A DNA stretch of 48,075 nucleotides. Source: a bacterium (GTDB lineage: Bacteria > AUK180). Below are positions 40,607 to 48,075 of the stretch, one piece after another (positions within the stretch are counted from its first letter, which is position 1; the number at the start of each line of letters is the position of its first letter). Made by a program: the position numbers and the translations under genes. The stretch spans positions 1 to 48,075 of the forward strand of contig JAGLGN010000008.1 in the NCBI GenBank assembly GCA_023144005.1. Direction: 5' to 3'. The notes beneath the pieces were generated by a model, which was not told the DNA's origin, searched no databases, and worked only from the letters and a program-made list of their open reading frames with translations.

Positions 40607-41643
40607 AGGATACCTCCCGCTGCCGACAGAAATTCCCTGATCATGAGCGCTCTATCCGCAGATGAAAAATTGCCATTGTCCACAAGGTCTTTGAAGCGCT
40701 TGTATATCGGATGGCTCTCGACATCCCCCACAAATTGTGTACTGTAGGAGATATTTACGGAAAATTTAACTTTTTCAACGATCGCGTCAACTTTTTCCCG
40801 GAAAATATTCTCATCTGTTTTAAAAAGGCCGTTTATATGAAGAAGAACGCTGCAATTGTCCTTGACCGCGTTCAGACGAGCCTCGATGTCCTTCAATGCG
40901 GTGGCTTCATCCAGGAAGACCTCGATCTCAATCCCTGTGAAATGAAAAGTATTCTCCAATTGCAGCTCGTGCAAAGAAAGATCTCCTGTATCCAGCAGGA
41001 TCACGCTTCGCGGGCCGATTTCCTTAGTCGTGACAGAAACGGGAGAGCCGGCATAGCAGAAATGCCCGCCGTCATAGCCGAGCTTCTTGAAGCCGGAGTG
41101 TATATGTCCCGCCAATATCAGATCGATGCCGGAACCGGCAAAATCGGAAAGCTCACAATCCATATATTCATATTGCTTCTCCTCCCCCGCATAGAAAAGG
41201 TTTGTGAGATTCGCGTGAAAGACCGCAATATTCTTTTCTCCTGTATTCTTAGAGATCTCAAGAAGCATTTTGGTGAAGTATGAAGATTCGTCCCTGAAGG
41301 GAATATAATGAATACGGCAATTATCTATGTCAAGAAATCCATGCTCACGGTAGATATTTACCCTTTTGCCGAAGTAAGTGCCTTTTTTGAAGGCATCCAT
41401 ATCATGATTGCCGGGAATGATATCAATGTCTATATCATATTTATCAAAGATCTCATCACCGATAGTCTGTCCGATGCCCTTAGCTTCTGACGGATCATCA
41501 AAGAGATCACCACCGATTATTATCCTTTTGCACTTTTTCTCAACGGCGATACGGCATATCTCCTTCAGCGCGTCAAAGCGCTCGGGATGCGCGGTTTCCA
41601 GATGAATGTCAGATGTGAAAAGTATTTTCATTTTACCCGCCAT
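40603..41643 (-). CDS. YhaO-like Mre11-type metallophosphoesterase (DNA exonuclease)
   Basis: 346 residues. All calcineurin-like motifs are visible: SDIHLE (Asp-x-His), GGDLFD, PGNHD, FHANL, and LAGHIHSG. These hold two metal ions for DNA end cleavage. A cap region follows to the end. Overlaps the YhaN-like gene (ATGA), the usual nuclease-ATPase pair. The start ATG at 41643 has GAGGAA about 12 nt upstream; an in-frame ATG at 41631 is an alternative. Likely works in DNA double-strand break processing near the membrane. Confidence 0.88.
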   Translation of the reverse strand: MAGKMKILFTSDIHLETAHPERFDALKEICRIAVEKKCKRIIIGGDLFDDPSEAKGIGQTIGDEIFDKYDIDIDIIPGNHDMDAFKKGTYFGKRVNIYREHGFLDIDNCRIHYIPFRDESSYFTKMLLEISKNTGEKNIAVFHANLTNLFYAGEEKQYEYMDCELSDFAGSGIDLILAGHIHSGFKKLGYDGGHFCYAGSPVSVTTKEIGPRSVILLDTGDLSLHELQLENTFHFTGIEIEVFLDEATALKDIEARLNAVKDNCSVLLHINGLFKTDENIFREKVDAIVEKVKFSVNISYSTQFVGDVESHPIYKRFKDLVDNGNFSSADRALMIREFLSAAGGIL

Positions 41644-41849
41644 ATATTACATTTTTCCTCTGTTTTTATCAAATCGATGCGAGGGCAAGCATCGCGTGTG
41701 AAGTGTGAAGTGTAAAGTGTAAAGTAGGGAAAAGACGGGATGAAATAAAACTGGATCCCACGGTCGCAAACTCCCTCTGGATGACACTCTCCAATTATTC
41801 ACTGTTCATTGTTCACTTCTTAATTATTCATTGTTCACTGTTCACTTCT
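41644..41849. repeat. Intergenic word repeats
   Basis: GTGTGAAGTGTGAAGTGTAA-type words at about 41697-41727, and TTATTCACTGTTCATTGTTC-type words at about 41793-41852. No gene. Confidence 0.75.
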
Positions 41850-43421
41850 CTATAGATATATTACCTCATCGAAGTTTCTGGCGAGAAAATGCCGGTCATG
41901 GCTGACAGCAAGAAATCCGCCGGGAAATTCGCAAAGAAGCTCATCCAGTATCTCAAGCGATTCGATGTCCAGATGATTTGTGGGCTCATCGAGAAAGAGA
42001 AAATCCGCGCGGCTTAAAATACATTTGACAAGAGCGATGCGCATAAGTTCACCGTAACTCAACTCGGATTTGCTCCGAAAGATGACCTCACTGTCAAGTT
42101 TTGCACAGCCGAGATATGTCCTGATCTGCGTCTCGGGCAGGTCCAGCTCCTCAAATATGCCGAGCATCGGACCGGAAGGATAGAAATCCTGTATATCCTG
42201 CGGGATGAAGAAATATTTCGCGTGTTCATTAAAGCGGCGCTTGCCGGTGAATTGCTCATGCGCTCCGAGTATCGTTTTCAGCAGAGAGGTCTTGCCCGAA
42301 CCATTTGCGCCTGCCAGGGCCTTTCTTTCAAATACCGTCATTCCGAGATTCACATCTTCAAGGACAGGTTTGTCCGAATAGAAGATCGAGAGCCCTTCAA
42401 GCGTGAAGATATCCCTATTCACAACCTCGTATCGCGGAAAATTCAAATTGATCTTCTTCTCGATCCATGGTTTTTCCTTCTGTAATTTCTCCACCTGCTT
42501 CTCGATCTTACTGTCGACCTGATGCGCTTTATTCATCATTTTTTTGAATTGTACTCCGAGATACGGTTTCGCGCCCTTTGCCCCGATCATCCGCTTCTCG
42601 AGAATGCCTGCCCACTTTCTCTTATTCAGGGCATCTGTCTCCAATTTCTTGATTTTTGTCTTTATGGTGCCGGACAATTTGAGTTTTGCATCGAATTCCG
42701 AGTCGAGATGTTCCATCAAGGCGGAATATCCCCCATCCACCGTAACAGCGCGGCGGCGTTTGATGTAAATAGTCCTTCTGGCAAGTTTATCCATCATCGC
42801 TCTGTCATGGGTGATCAATAGAAATGCCTTGCCTTTCTCTGCCTGCCGGTTAATAAAATCCTCCAGAAAGAGCCGCATGGAGATATCCAGATGATTTGTA
42901 GGCTCATCCAGCAGCATTAGGTCCGGCTCTTCCAGCATCAGCGATATCAGGTCGAAGATCCGCTGCTCCCCACGGGAAAATTCTGAAAGCTTCCTGCTCA
43001 GGACATCTTTTGCAAAATTGAACTCCCTGAGATACTCCTCCGCAAGCATTTCAAATGAACTGCCGCTCAATCTATAATACTCAGATATCGCGTCCGCGTA
43101 TTCCTCTGTATCCGGAGAATTATTTTCCATCTTTTTTATTTGATGAAAAAGCTCGGTTTTTCTACGCAGAACAAATGATGATACACTGCCGGTAAATGGC
43201 GGGACTTCCTGATCCATCTTAGCGAATTTAATCCCTTTCTGCCATATGATCTTACCGGAATGCGCTGGATGCTTTCCGACGACCGCATCGAATAAGGTCG
43301 ATTTTCCACTGCCGTTCGCTCCGGCTAGTATAATTATCTCCCCAGCATTGACTCCGAAGGATATCGACTCGATCAATGTCTCCGAACCGATAATTAATGT
43401 CAGATCATTTATTGTTAGCAT
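41850..43421 (-). CDS. ABC-F family ATPase (ribosome-associated)
   Basis: 523 residues with two ABC cassettes and no membrane segments. First: Walker A GANGSGKST (34-42), signature EFSRGEQ, Walker B LMLLDEPTNHLD. Second: GANGSGKT (about 372), signature ELSYGE, FLFLDEPTNHLD, and SHDRHF. The helical linker between them (roughly 230-300, with KMMNKAHQVDSKIEKQVEKL) is the P-site tRNA interaction motif region of ABC-F translation factors. They bind the ribosomal E site to rescue stalled or antibiotic-bound ribosomes. Subfamily not determined. SD AGAGGT. Transcribed from the promoter within the R1 repeat. Confidence 0.9.
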   Translation of the reverse strand: MLTINDLTLIIGSETLIESISFGVNAGEIIILAGANGSGKSTLFDAVVGKHPAHSGKIIWQKGIKFAKMDQEVPPFTGSVSSFVLRRKTELFHQIKKMENNSPDTEEYADAISEYYRLSGSSFEMLAEEYLREFNFAKDVLSRKLSEFSRGEQRIFDLISLMLEEPDLMLLDEPTNHLDISMRLFLEDFINRQAEKGKAFLLITHDRAMMDKLARRTIYIKRRRAVTVDGGYSALMEHLDSEFDAKLKLSGTIKTKIKKLETDALNKRKWAGILEKRMIGAKGAKPYLGVQFKKMMNKAHQVDSKIEKQVEKLQKEKPWIEKKINLNFPRYEVVNRDIFTLEGLSIFYSDKPVLEDVNLGMTVFERKALAGANGSGKTSLLKTILGAHEQFTGKRRFNEHAKYFFIPQDIQDFYPSGPMLGIFEELDLPETQIRTYLGCAKLDSEVIFRSKSELSYGELMRIALVKCILSRADFLFLDEPTNHLDIESLEILDELLCEFPGGFLAVSHDRHFLARNFDEVIYL

Positions 43422-43462
43422 ACTACCTCTATGACTGTAGTGAATATTCTTTCACCTAATGG

Positions 43463-43754
43463 TGCATTTTAATGTAATTTCACCTTTTTCTCAAAGTATT
43501 TCTTTTCTCTTTGTATTCTATCTTTCAATTGTCAATGTAAAATTGACAATTGATTAAAGATGAATTAGTGGAGTTTTAAACCATATTTGTCCGCATGCTA
43601 TTTTTTGCGCGGCTGCGCAACACTGCCATCACTCATTAAAATCCCAAAACTCGTTCGCTATAGCTCACTCAGACAATTGGATATTTTCGGCTTCGCCATC
43701 ATTCATTCCGGCAGTTAAAAATCTCAATGCCGCTCATACGGTTAAAAACTCCTT
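43463..43754 (-). repeat. Direct repeat R1, about 290 bp, upstream of ABC-F gene
   Basis: Aligns over its whole length with 47786-48075 in the same orientation: shared stretches include CACCTTTTTCTCAA-like, TTTCAATTGTCAATGTAAAA, TTAAAATCCCAAAACTCGTT and CTCACTCAGACAATTGGATA. The repeat contains a 12-bp perfect hairpin (43525-43536/43542-43553, loop GTAAA) and a promoter. The rest of the 43422-43847 gap holds GCCCGGC-GCT-GCCGGGC (43765-43781), a strong hairpin without T-run. Confidence 0.9.
43466..43494 (-). promoter_or_regulatory. Promoter in R1, for the ABC-F gene
   Basis: TTGAGA (43489-43494), 17-bp spacer, TAAAAT (43466-43471). Leader about 40 nt, ending in the SD. Confidence 0.65.
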
Positions 43755-43847
43755 CTGGGTGGTCGCCCGGCGCTGCCGGGCTCCCGGTGAGCGGAGGGAG
43801 AAGGAGAACAACATAAGGCCGGTGGTTGAATAGTTGAATATCCAATA

Positions 43848-46800
43848 TCATTTCTCGCTTTGTAAATCAATTAGGTGGTTCTTCTTATTCAATGTGCTAA
43901 TATCCGTTTTTTCGATATATGCCTCATCCAATTTTGTGATCGCTTCAGACAAGTTTTTGCCGGTCGGATACTCACATGCATAATAATAGTAAAACTCTCC
44001 TATATATGTTCTGTTTTTGAATCTGCCCGCATGTTTCAAAAGTTCCGCCCGCGGGACCTTGACACTCGAAGACAGAAGCGTTCGAAACTTGTTCATGTAA
44101 TAATAGAAATCGCTTTGCTCTAATTTCAAAAGCCCTTTAAAATGCTGCAATTCACTCAGGTATTTAGCCGCACTTTCTGATTTCCCGTCATCAAAGAGCA
44201 TCATACAAAGATGATGCGCGGCTTTGGCATGGGCAATATACATACCGTACTTTTTTAAGAGCGAGTGCGCCTTTCTCAAAGTGGAGAGCGCCTCCTTTTT
44301 CCGGCCCAATCCCTGATATACTCTCCCCAGAGTGATCTTGCTTCCGGCAAACTGTGTCAATTCGCCGATCTGCTGTTGGATATCACCGGATTCTTCGAGT
44401 AGGCGGAGCGCGACTGTATAATTTCCTTCCCGTAATTCAAGTTGGGCTTGAAGGTTCAATGCCTGCGAATATCCGCTGCGGTCATCTGCCGCAAGGGATT
44501 CGGAGCAGAGCTTCTTTAATAATATTCGAGTTTCGCTTAGATCGTTCTTTGTCAGATCGAGCGCCGCCCTGAAGTGCAGCCCCCATAAACGGGTCCTTTT
44601 TTGTCCAAAGGTGGTCACTTTCTTTATAAATTTTGTGTAGTACTTCTCCGCGATCCCGATATTACCCAAAGCGATATTGATATGTCCGAGAGATATTAAA
44701 GAGGTCAGATAAAACCGCATTCTCCCGATTTTTAGAGAATATTCATTCCAGACCTCGGTCTTCTTCAGGGCTTGCCGGTAAAGCCCCCTCTCCATTTCAA
44801 TAAGCGCAAGATTTGCACGGCTCAACTCTGCTTCTATGGGTTCATTCATCTCCAGCGCCTTTTTTAATCGTATATTGTGATATTGTATCGATTTCTTGAT
44901 CTGACCCATATTTTTGAACGCCAACGCCATGTTTCCATATGCTTTCATGGAGGAGATCGCGACACCGTGCTTATTTGCAATGACGGTGGCTTTTCTATAG
45001 TAAGGAATTGCATTTTTTGCGTCACCTTGATAGAGAAAATTATTTCCGATACCGATATATACGCTGGAAAGACCGCCGTAATGGCCTATGCGGGTATAGA
45101 TCGCCTTCGCTTCATGAAATACTTCCATACTTTTTGCATAATCACCAAGATTCCAATAGAGCTCACCCGTATGACCCTTACAATGCCCCATAAATTCATC
45201 GTACCCGAGTTGCTGCGCGATCAGAAAATTCTTTTTTTCAATTTGCAGAGCTCGTTTATAATTTCCCATACCTTGGTAAACAACAGCCATCCGGCTCTTG
45301 AAAACAACCCTCTGCTTTGGTTCAATATTGCAGTTCAACAGGGCTTTGTATGATTTGACAGCTTCGTTGTTCAGATAATGTTGTCTTGCATATATTGCGT
45401 ACATAGAAAGATACTTGATATACTCTTTTTTTTCGGCAGCTTGGCGAAAATGATAAGCAATGATCTTTGCTTTCTCGTAAATACTACTCTCATATACCTT
45501 GATCAACGCCTCTGCCGCAAGCTTATGAAGCTCTTTTAATGTTTTTTTCAATTGCATTCCGTAAATCGCATCACGCAATATTCCATGCTTGAATATATAG
45601 ATCATTTCAGAAATTGGGCTCCAGAGGGATTCGCCTTCTGTGGTTTTTATTACCGCATTAATATCCCTTTTCTTCAACATAGCGGAAAGAACATTTATGG
45701 AGAACTCAAGCCCCAGTACCGACGCGGTCTTACATACCTCTCTGATCTCTTCCTTTAATTTGTCGATACGCGCCGCAAGTATGCCGCTAAGCCGGCCTGA
45801 AAGAACATTTTCTCCCTTTTTGGAAAACAATTTCCCTCCTTTCTCATAGATCTTACTTTCTTCTTGAAGATAAAGAGCTATCTGCTCCAGGAAGAAAGGA
45901 TTTCCCTCACTCTTGTCAAATATTAATTTCACAAGCGCTTTGGACACTTCATTGTCAAGTATACTTTCAATGAATTCCCCCGATGAATTAAGCGACAATT
46001 TATTGAGATCGAAGCCGTGCTGTGTATATTGTTTGAATCCTTTGCACTTCTGCTGCGACTCATCGGTTCTGAATGTAGCCAGTATCGGAAGAGCGATCTC
46101 AGATGTGCTGAAAACAGATTCCAATATCTTTCTGGACTCTTCCTCCATCCATTGAATATCTTCAAAAAGTATGAAGCTGTTCTTCTTAGCGCTTATTATT
46201 GAAAAAACCTTATTAAGCGTTCTTTCAATGGCTGTATATCTGTCGGAAGGCGATATCTGAAAAAACAGACTGTCACGGTTGACTCCCAAAAAGCCCTCCA
46301 ATATTTCTTTATACTCTCCAAGATCACCATATTCCTTTTGGAAGATCTTGTATTTGTCCGTAAACACTTTTTGGCTGAATTCTCTCTTAGGATCTCCAAA
46401 AATCTCCAGAAGAAGACTCTTTACCGAATAAAATCCTTCGCGTGACATTTTGTCACAGGAACTGTACAATGCCCTGATCCCATCGTGTTTCAGCAACTTT
46501 TCAACTTCCCATGCCAAACGGCTCTTGCCTATACCCGCAATACCGTAGATAGTACACTGCTCTCTTTTGCCGAGGGTAACCGCGTCCTTGAAAGTCAGAT
46601 ACAGCTTCTTGAATTCTTTTTCACGGCCAACGAACTTGCCTGCAAATAATTCCTCATTATGTGAAGCGGTCCCTTCGAGCTTATGCACTGCAATTTTATT
46701 CACAGACCCTCTAAGTAGAATTTTCCCGATCTTTGAGAATTTGAATGTGCCCGGAACCTTATGCAGCGTTTGGCCGGAAGTGTAGTATTCACCCGGCTTC

Positions 46801-47783
46801 GCCTGAAATGCCAGCCGCGCGGAGATATTCACCACTTCTCCGAGCACCGAATATTCACATCCGCTGATCCCGCCGACGAAACCCGCAAACGCCATTCCCG
46901 AAGAAATCCCTCCCCTCAGTAAAGGGAAACGCTTCTGAAGCTCAATGCAGAATTTGAACGCTCTTTGGATATCATCCGGAAAACTCCGGGGTGCGCCGAA
47001 TACTATCAAGGCGATGCAGCCCTTATCCCCATAACTGATCTTATTCAAATAGCCATCGTATTTCGCGCAGGTCCCGACAATACCCAGGAGCAATGCTGAA
47101 AGTTTTGACACTTTTAGATCGGGTATCGACAGAAATATTGAGGTCACATGACGAAACTCACCCGAGATCTTCATCATGTAAACCTTATCGTGAACGAACT
47201 TCTTAATAATAGAGCTCGAATTTCTTGTTTTTGGTGGACGGTAGAGCCGATTACCCCGAACGAAATCAGCATCTTCTATGATATTGATCTTGCCGGATCT
47301 CGCCTTACCCTGCGCCATGACGGCGTTCTTTATAGCCGAGCCCTTTACCAGATAACAAAGTTTTGCGCCGCCTTCAAGTATCTCCCATAACACATCGCCG
47401 GAACCGATGCCGATACGATACTGTATAGCGAAGTCCCCGATATCGGTCGCTATTGTGGAATTATCGTTCAAATGAGCAGATATCTCCGCGGTACATTCCT
47501 CAACCGCTTTCAGATCATTACCTTTGAATACAGCGGTAAATGCATCGCCCTCAAAAGAAGTGATCTGTCCCTTATGCGATGCGACTATCTCCACGGAGCG
47601 GCCGAAAAGAGTATTTATAATATCAGATAAGACCTCAACGCCGTAATTACCCTTTTTCACGAGAACTTCTGTCAATGAAGTAAATCCTTTGATATCAACT
47701 GAAATACCGAGGCCGTTGAAACGCCCTCTTCGTCTGCCTTTTGAAAACCCCTCAATTATCAACTCAGGTAGTAAGTTCCTCAT
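43848..47783 (-). CDS. Soluble-adenylyl-cyclase-like protein: two cyclase domains, AAA/NTPase, TPR array
   Basis: 1311 residues. First class III cyclase domain about 20-170, with both metal aspartates (SVDIKGFTSL, Asp30; FEGDAFTAVF, Asp80). Second cyclase domain about 205-375, which lacks the first Asp (FLSIPDLKV) but keeps the transition-state pair in SVLGEVVNISARL. This split of duties resembles mammalian sAC (ADCY10). An NTPase follows: GIAGIGKSR (about 414-422) and SFILFEDIQWM (about 533-543). The C-terminal half (about 800-1260) is TPR repeats (MGNYKRALQIEKKNFLIAQQ, LGDYAKSMEVFHEAKAIYTR and others). Likely makes cAMP in response to a TPR-bound signal. ATG lies 5 nt from the -10 of R2; no SD. 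Confidence 0.85.
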   Translation of the reverse strand: MRNLLPELIIEGFSKGRRRGRFNGLGISVDIKGFTSLTEVLVKKGNYGVEVLSDIINTLFGRSVEIVASHKGQITSFEGDAFTAVFKGNDLKAVEECTAEISAHLNDNSTIATDIGDFAIQYRIGIGSGDVLWEILEGGAKLCYLVKGSAIKNAVMAQGKARSGKINIIEDADFVRGNRLYRPPKTRNSSSIIKKFVHDKVYMMKISGEFRHVTSIFLSIPDLKVSKLSALLLGIVGTCAKYDGYLNKISYGDKGCIALIVFGAPRSFPDDIQRAFKFCIELQKRFPLLRGGISSGMAFAGFVGGISGCEYSVLGEVVNISARLAFQAKPGEYYTSGQTLHKVPGTFKFSKIGKILLRGSVNKIAVHKLEGTASHNEELFAGKFVGREKEFKKLYLTFKDAVTLGKREQCTIYGIAGIGKSRLAWEVEKLLKHDGIRALYSSCDKMSREGFYSVKSLLLEIFGDPKREFSQKVFTDKYKIFQKEYGDLGEYKEILEGFLGVNRDSLFFQISPSDRYTAIERTLNKVFSIISAKKNSFILFEDIQWMEEESRKILESVFSTSEIALPILATFRTDESQQKCKGFKQYTQHGFDLNKLSLNSSGEFIESILDNEVSKALVKLIFDKSEGNPFFLEQIALYLQEESKIYEKGGKLFSKKGENVLSGRLSGILAARIDKLKEEIREVCKTASVLGLEFSINVLSAMLKKRDINAVIKTTEGESLWSPISEMIYIFKHGILRDAIYGMQLKKTLKELHKLAAEALIKVYESSIYEKAKIIAYHFRQAAEKKEYIKYLSMYAIYARQHYLNNEAVKSYKALLNCNIEPKQRVVFKSRMAVVYQGMGNYKRALQIEKKNFLIAQQLGYDEFMGHCKGHTGELYWNLGDYAKSMEVFHEAKAIYTRIGHYGGLSSVYIGIGNNFLYQGDAKNAIPYYRKATVIANKHGVAISSMKAYGNMALAFKNMGQIKKSIQYHNIRLKKALEMNEPIEAELSRANLALIEMERGLYRQALKKTEVWNEYSLKIGRMRFYLTSLISLGHINIALGNIGIAEKYYTKFIKKVTTFGQKRTRLWGLHFRAALDLTKNDLSETRILLKKLCSESLAADDRSGYSQALNLQAQLELREGNYTVALRLLEESGDIQQQIGELTQFAGSKITLGRVYQGLGRKKEALSTLRKAHSLLKKYGMYIAHAKAAHHLCMMLFDDGKSESAAKYLSELQHFKGLLKLEQSDFYYYMNKFRTLLSSSVKVPRAELLKHAGRFKNRTYIGEFYYYYACEYPTGKNLSEAITKLDEAYIEKTDISTLNKKNHLIDLQSEK

Positions 47784-47785
47784 GT

Positions 47786-48075
47786 TACATTTTAGTTTAA
47801 TTTTACCTTTTTCTCAATATTTCTTTTCTCTTTATATTCTATCTTTCAATTGTCAATGTAAAATTGACAATTTAATAAATATTATTGAATGGAGTTTTGA
47901 TCCGTCTTTGCTCTCATGCCATTTTTTGTGATAATACTCACCACGGCCATCATTCATTAAAATCCCAAAACTCGTTAGCTTTCGCTCACTCAGACAATTG
48001 GATATTTTTAGCTTCGCCACCACTCATTCATGCCGTTAAAAATGTCAATGTCACTTAAACGGTTCAAAACTCTTT
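47786..48075 (-). repeat. Direct repeat R2, about 290 bp, upstream of cyclase gene, reaching the window end
   Basis: Same orientation and order as R1 at 43463-43754, with about 15-20% differences by eye; the hairpin arms are 10 bp here (47848-47857/47863-47872). The window ends inside or at the end of the repeat. Confidence 0.9.
47789..47817 (-). promoter_or_regulatory. Promoter in R2, for the cyclase gene (leaderless)
   Basis: TTGAGA (47812-47817), 17-bp spacer, TAAAAT (47789-47794), then 5 nt to the ATG at 47783. An ATG directly followed by TAA precedes the start by one base. Confidence 0.65.

Noticed and set aside
43765..43781. GCCCGGC/GCCGGGC hairpin as terminator of the cyclase gene
   Set aside because: No T-run on the minus strand after the stem; function left open.

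Overview
The window (about 40% G+C) comes from a diderm bacterium. Evidence is a PorV/PorQ-type outer-membrane barrel, lipoprotein signal peptides and a giant surface protein ending in a FlgD-like/T9SS-type C-terminal domain. Promoters are close to the sigma-70 consensus and many starts have a Shine-Dalgarno (SD) site. I cannot name the species; the style fits uncultured candidate phyla of the FCB/Omnitrophota kind, which is inference only. I see no rRNA, tRNA, CRISPR array or complete insertion sequence.

Layout. 1-9.5 kb (minus): a 2845-residue secreted beta-helix/FN3 protein with a PorV-like partner. 9.6-21.4 kb: a mixed region with a DUF559-type nuclease, Fic protein, lipoproteins, GNAT-thioredoxin fusion, nucleotidyltransferase/winged-helix toxin-antitoxin-like pair, ZIP transporter, ankyrin lipoprotein, CsgG-like protein, a four-helix-bundle/YiiX/SRPBCC operon, a DEAD-box helicase with a long structured leader, and DUF6506. 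21.9-25.5 kb (plus): a TPR membrane protein with a huge acidic low-complexity region. 25.7-36 kb (all minus): a defence island with a DUF262/HNH (GmrSD-like) protein, a PD-(D/E)XK nuclease, an unknown protein, an AbiF-like HEPN protein with an upstream small RNA, a split membrane Cas4-like nuclease, a zinc ribbon/DUF3892/proteasome-like operon, and a GHKL-ATPase-nuclease/C5-methylase/Vsr operon. 36.6-43.4 kb: two methyltransferases, a YhaO/YhaN (Mre11/Rad50-like) pair and an ABC-F ATPase. 43.8-47.8 kb: a 1311-residue soluble-adenylyl-cyclase-like protein.

Repeats are the most unusual aspect. (1) A dispersed element carries a -35/-10 promoter with exactly 17-bp spacing and sits just upstream of five genes (DUF6506, DUF262, PD-(D/E)XK, unknown 194-aa, Cas4-like). 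A REP-like module containing GGGGACGGT is attached to some copies and also occurs alone. (2) Short 'word' repeats fill most gaps and have also entered the coding sequence of the TPR protein. (3) Two direct repeats of about 290 bp each carry a TTGAGA-17-TAAAAT promoter, one in front of the ABC-F gene and one in front of the cyclase gene. (4) Several genes have their start codon 5-11 nt after a good -10 box and no SD site, which suggests leaderless mRNAs.

Best candidates for something new: the Thr-hydrolase/DUF3892/zinc-ribbon operon, the split Cas4-like nuclease with its truncated relative 8 kb away, the repeat-borne promoter family, and the AbiF gene with its own promoter and small RNA.
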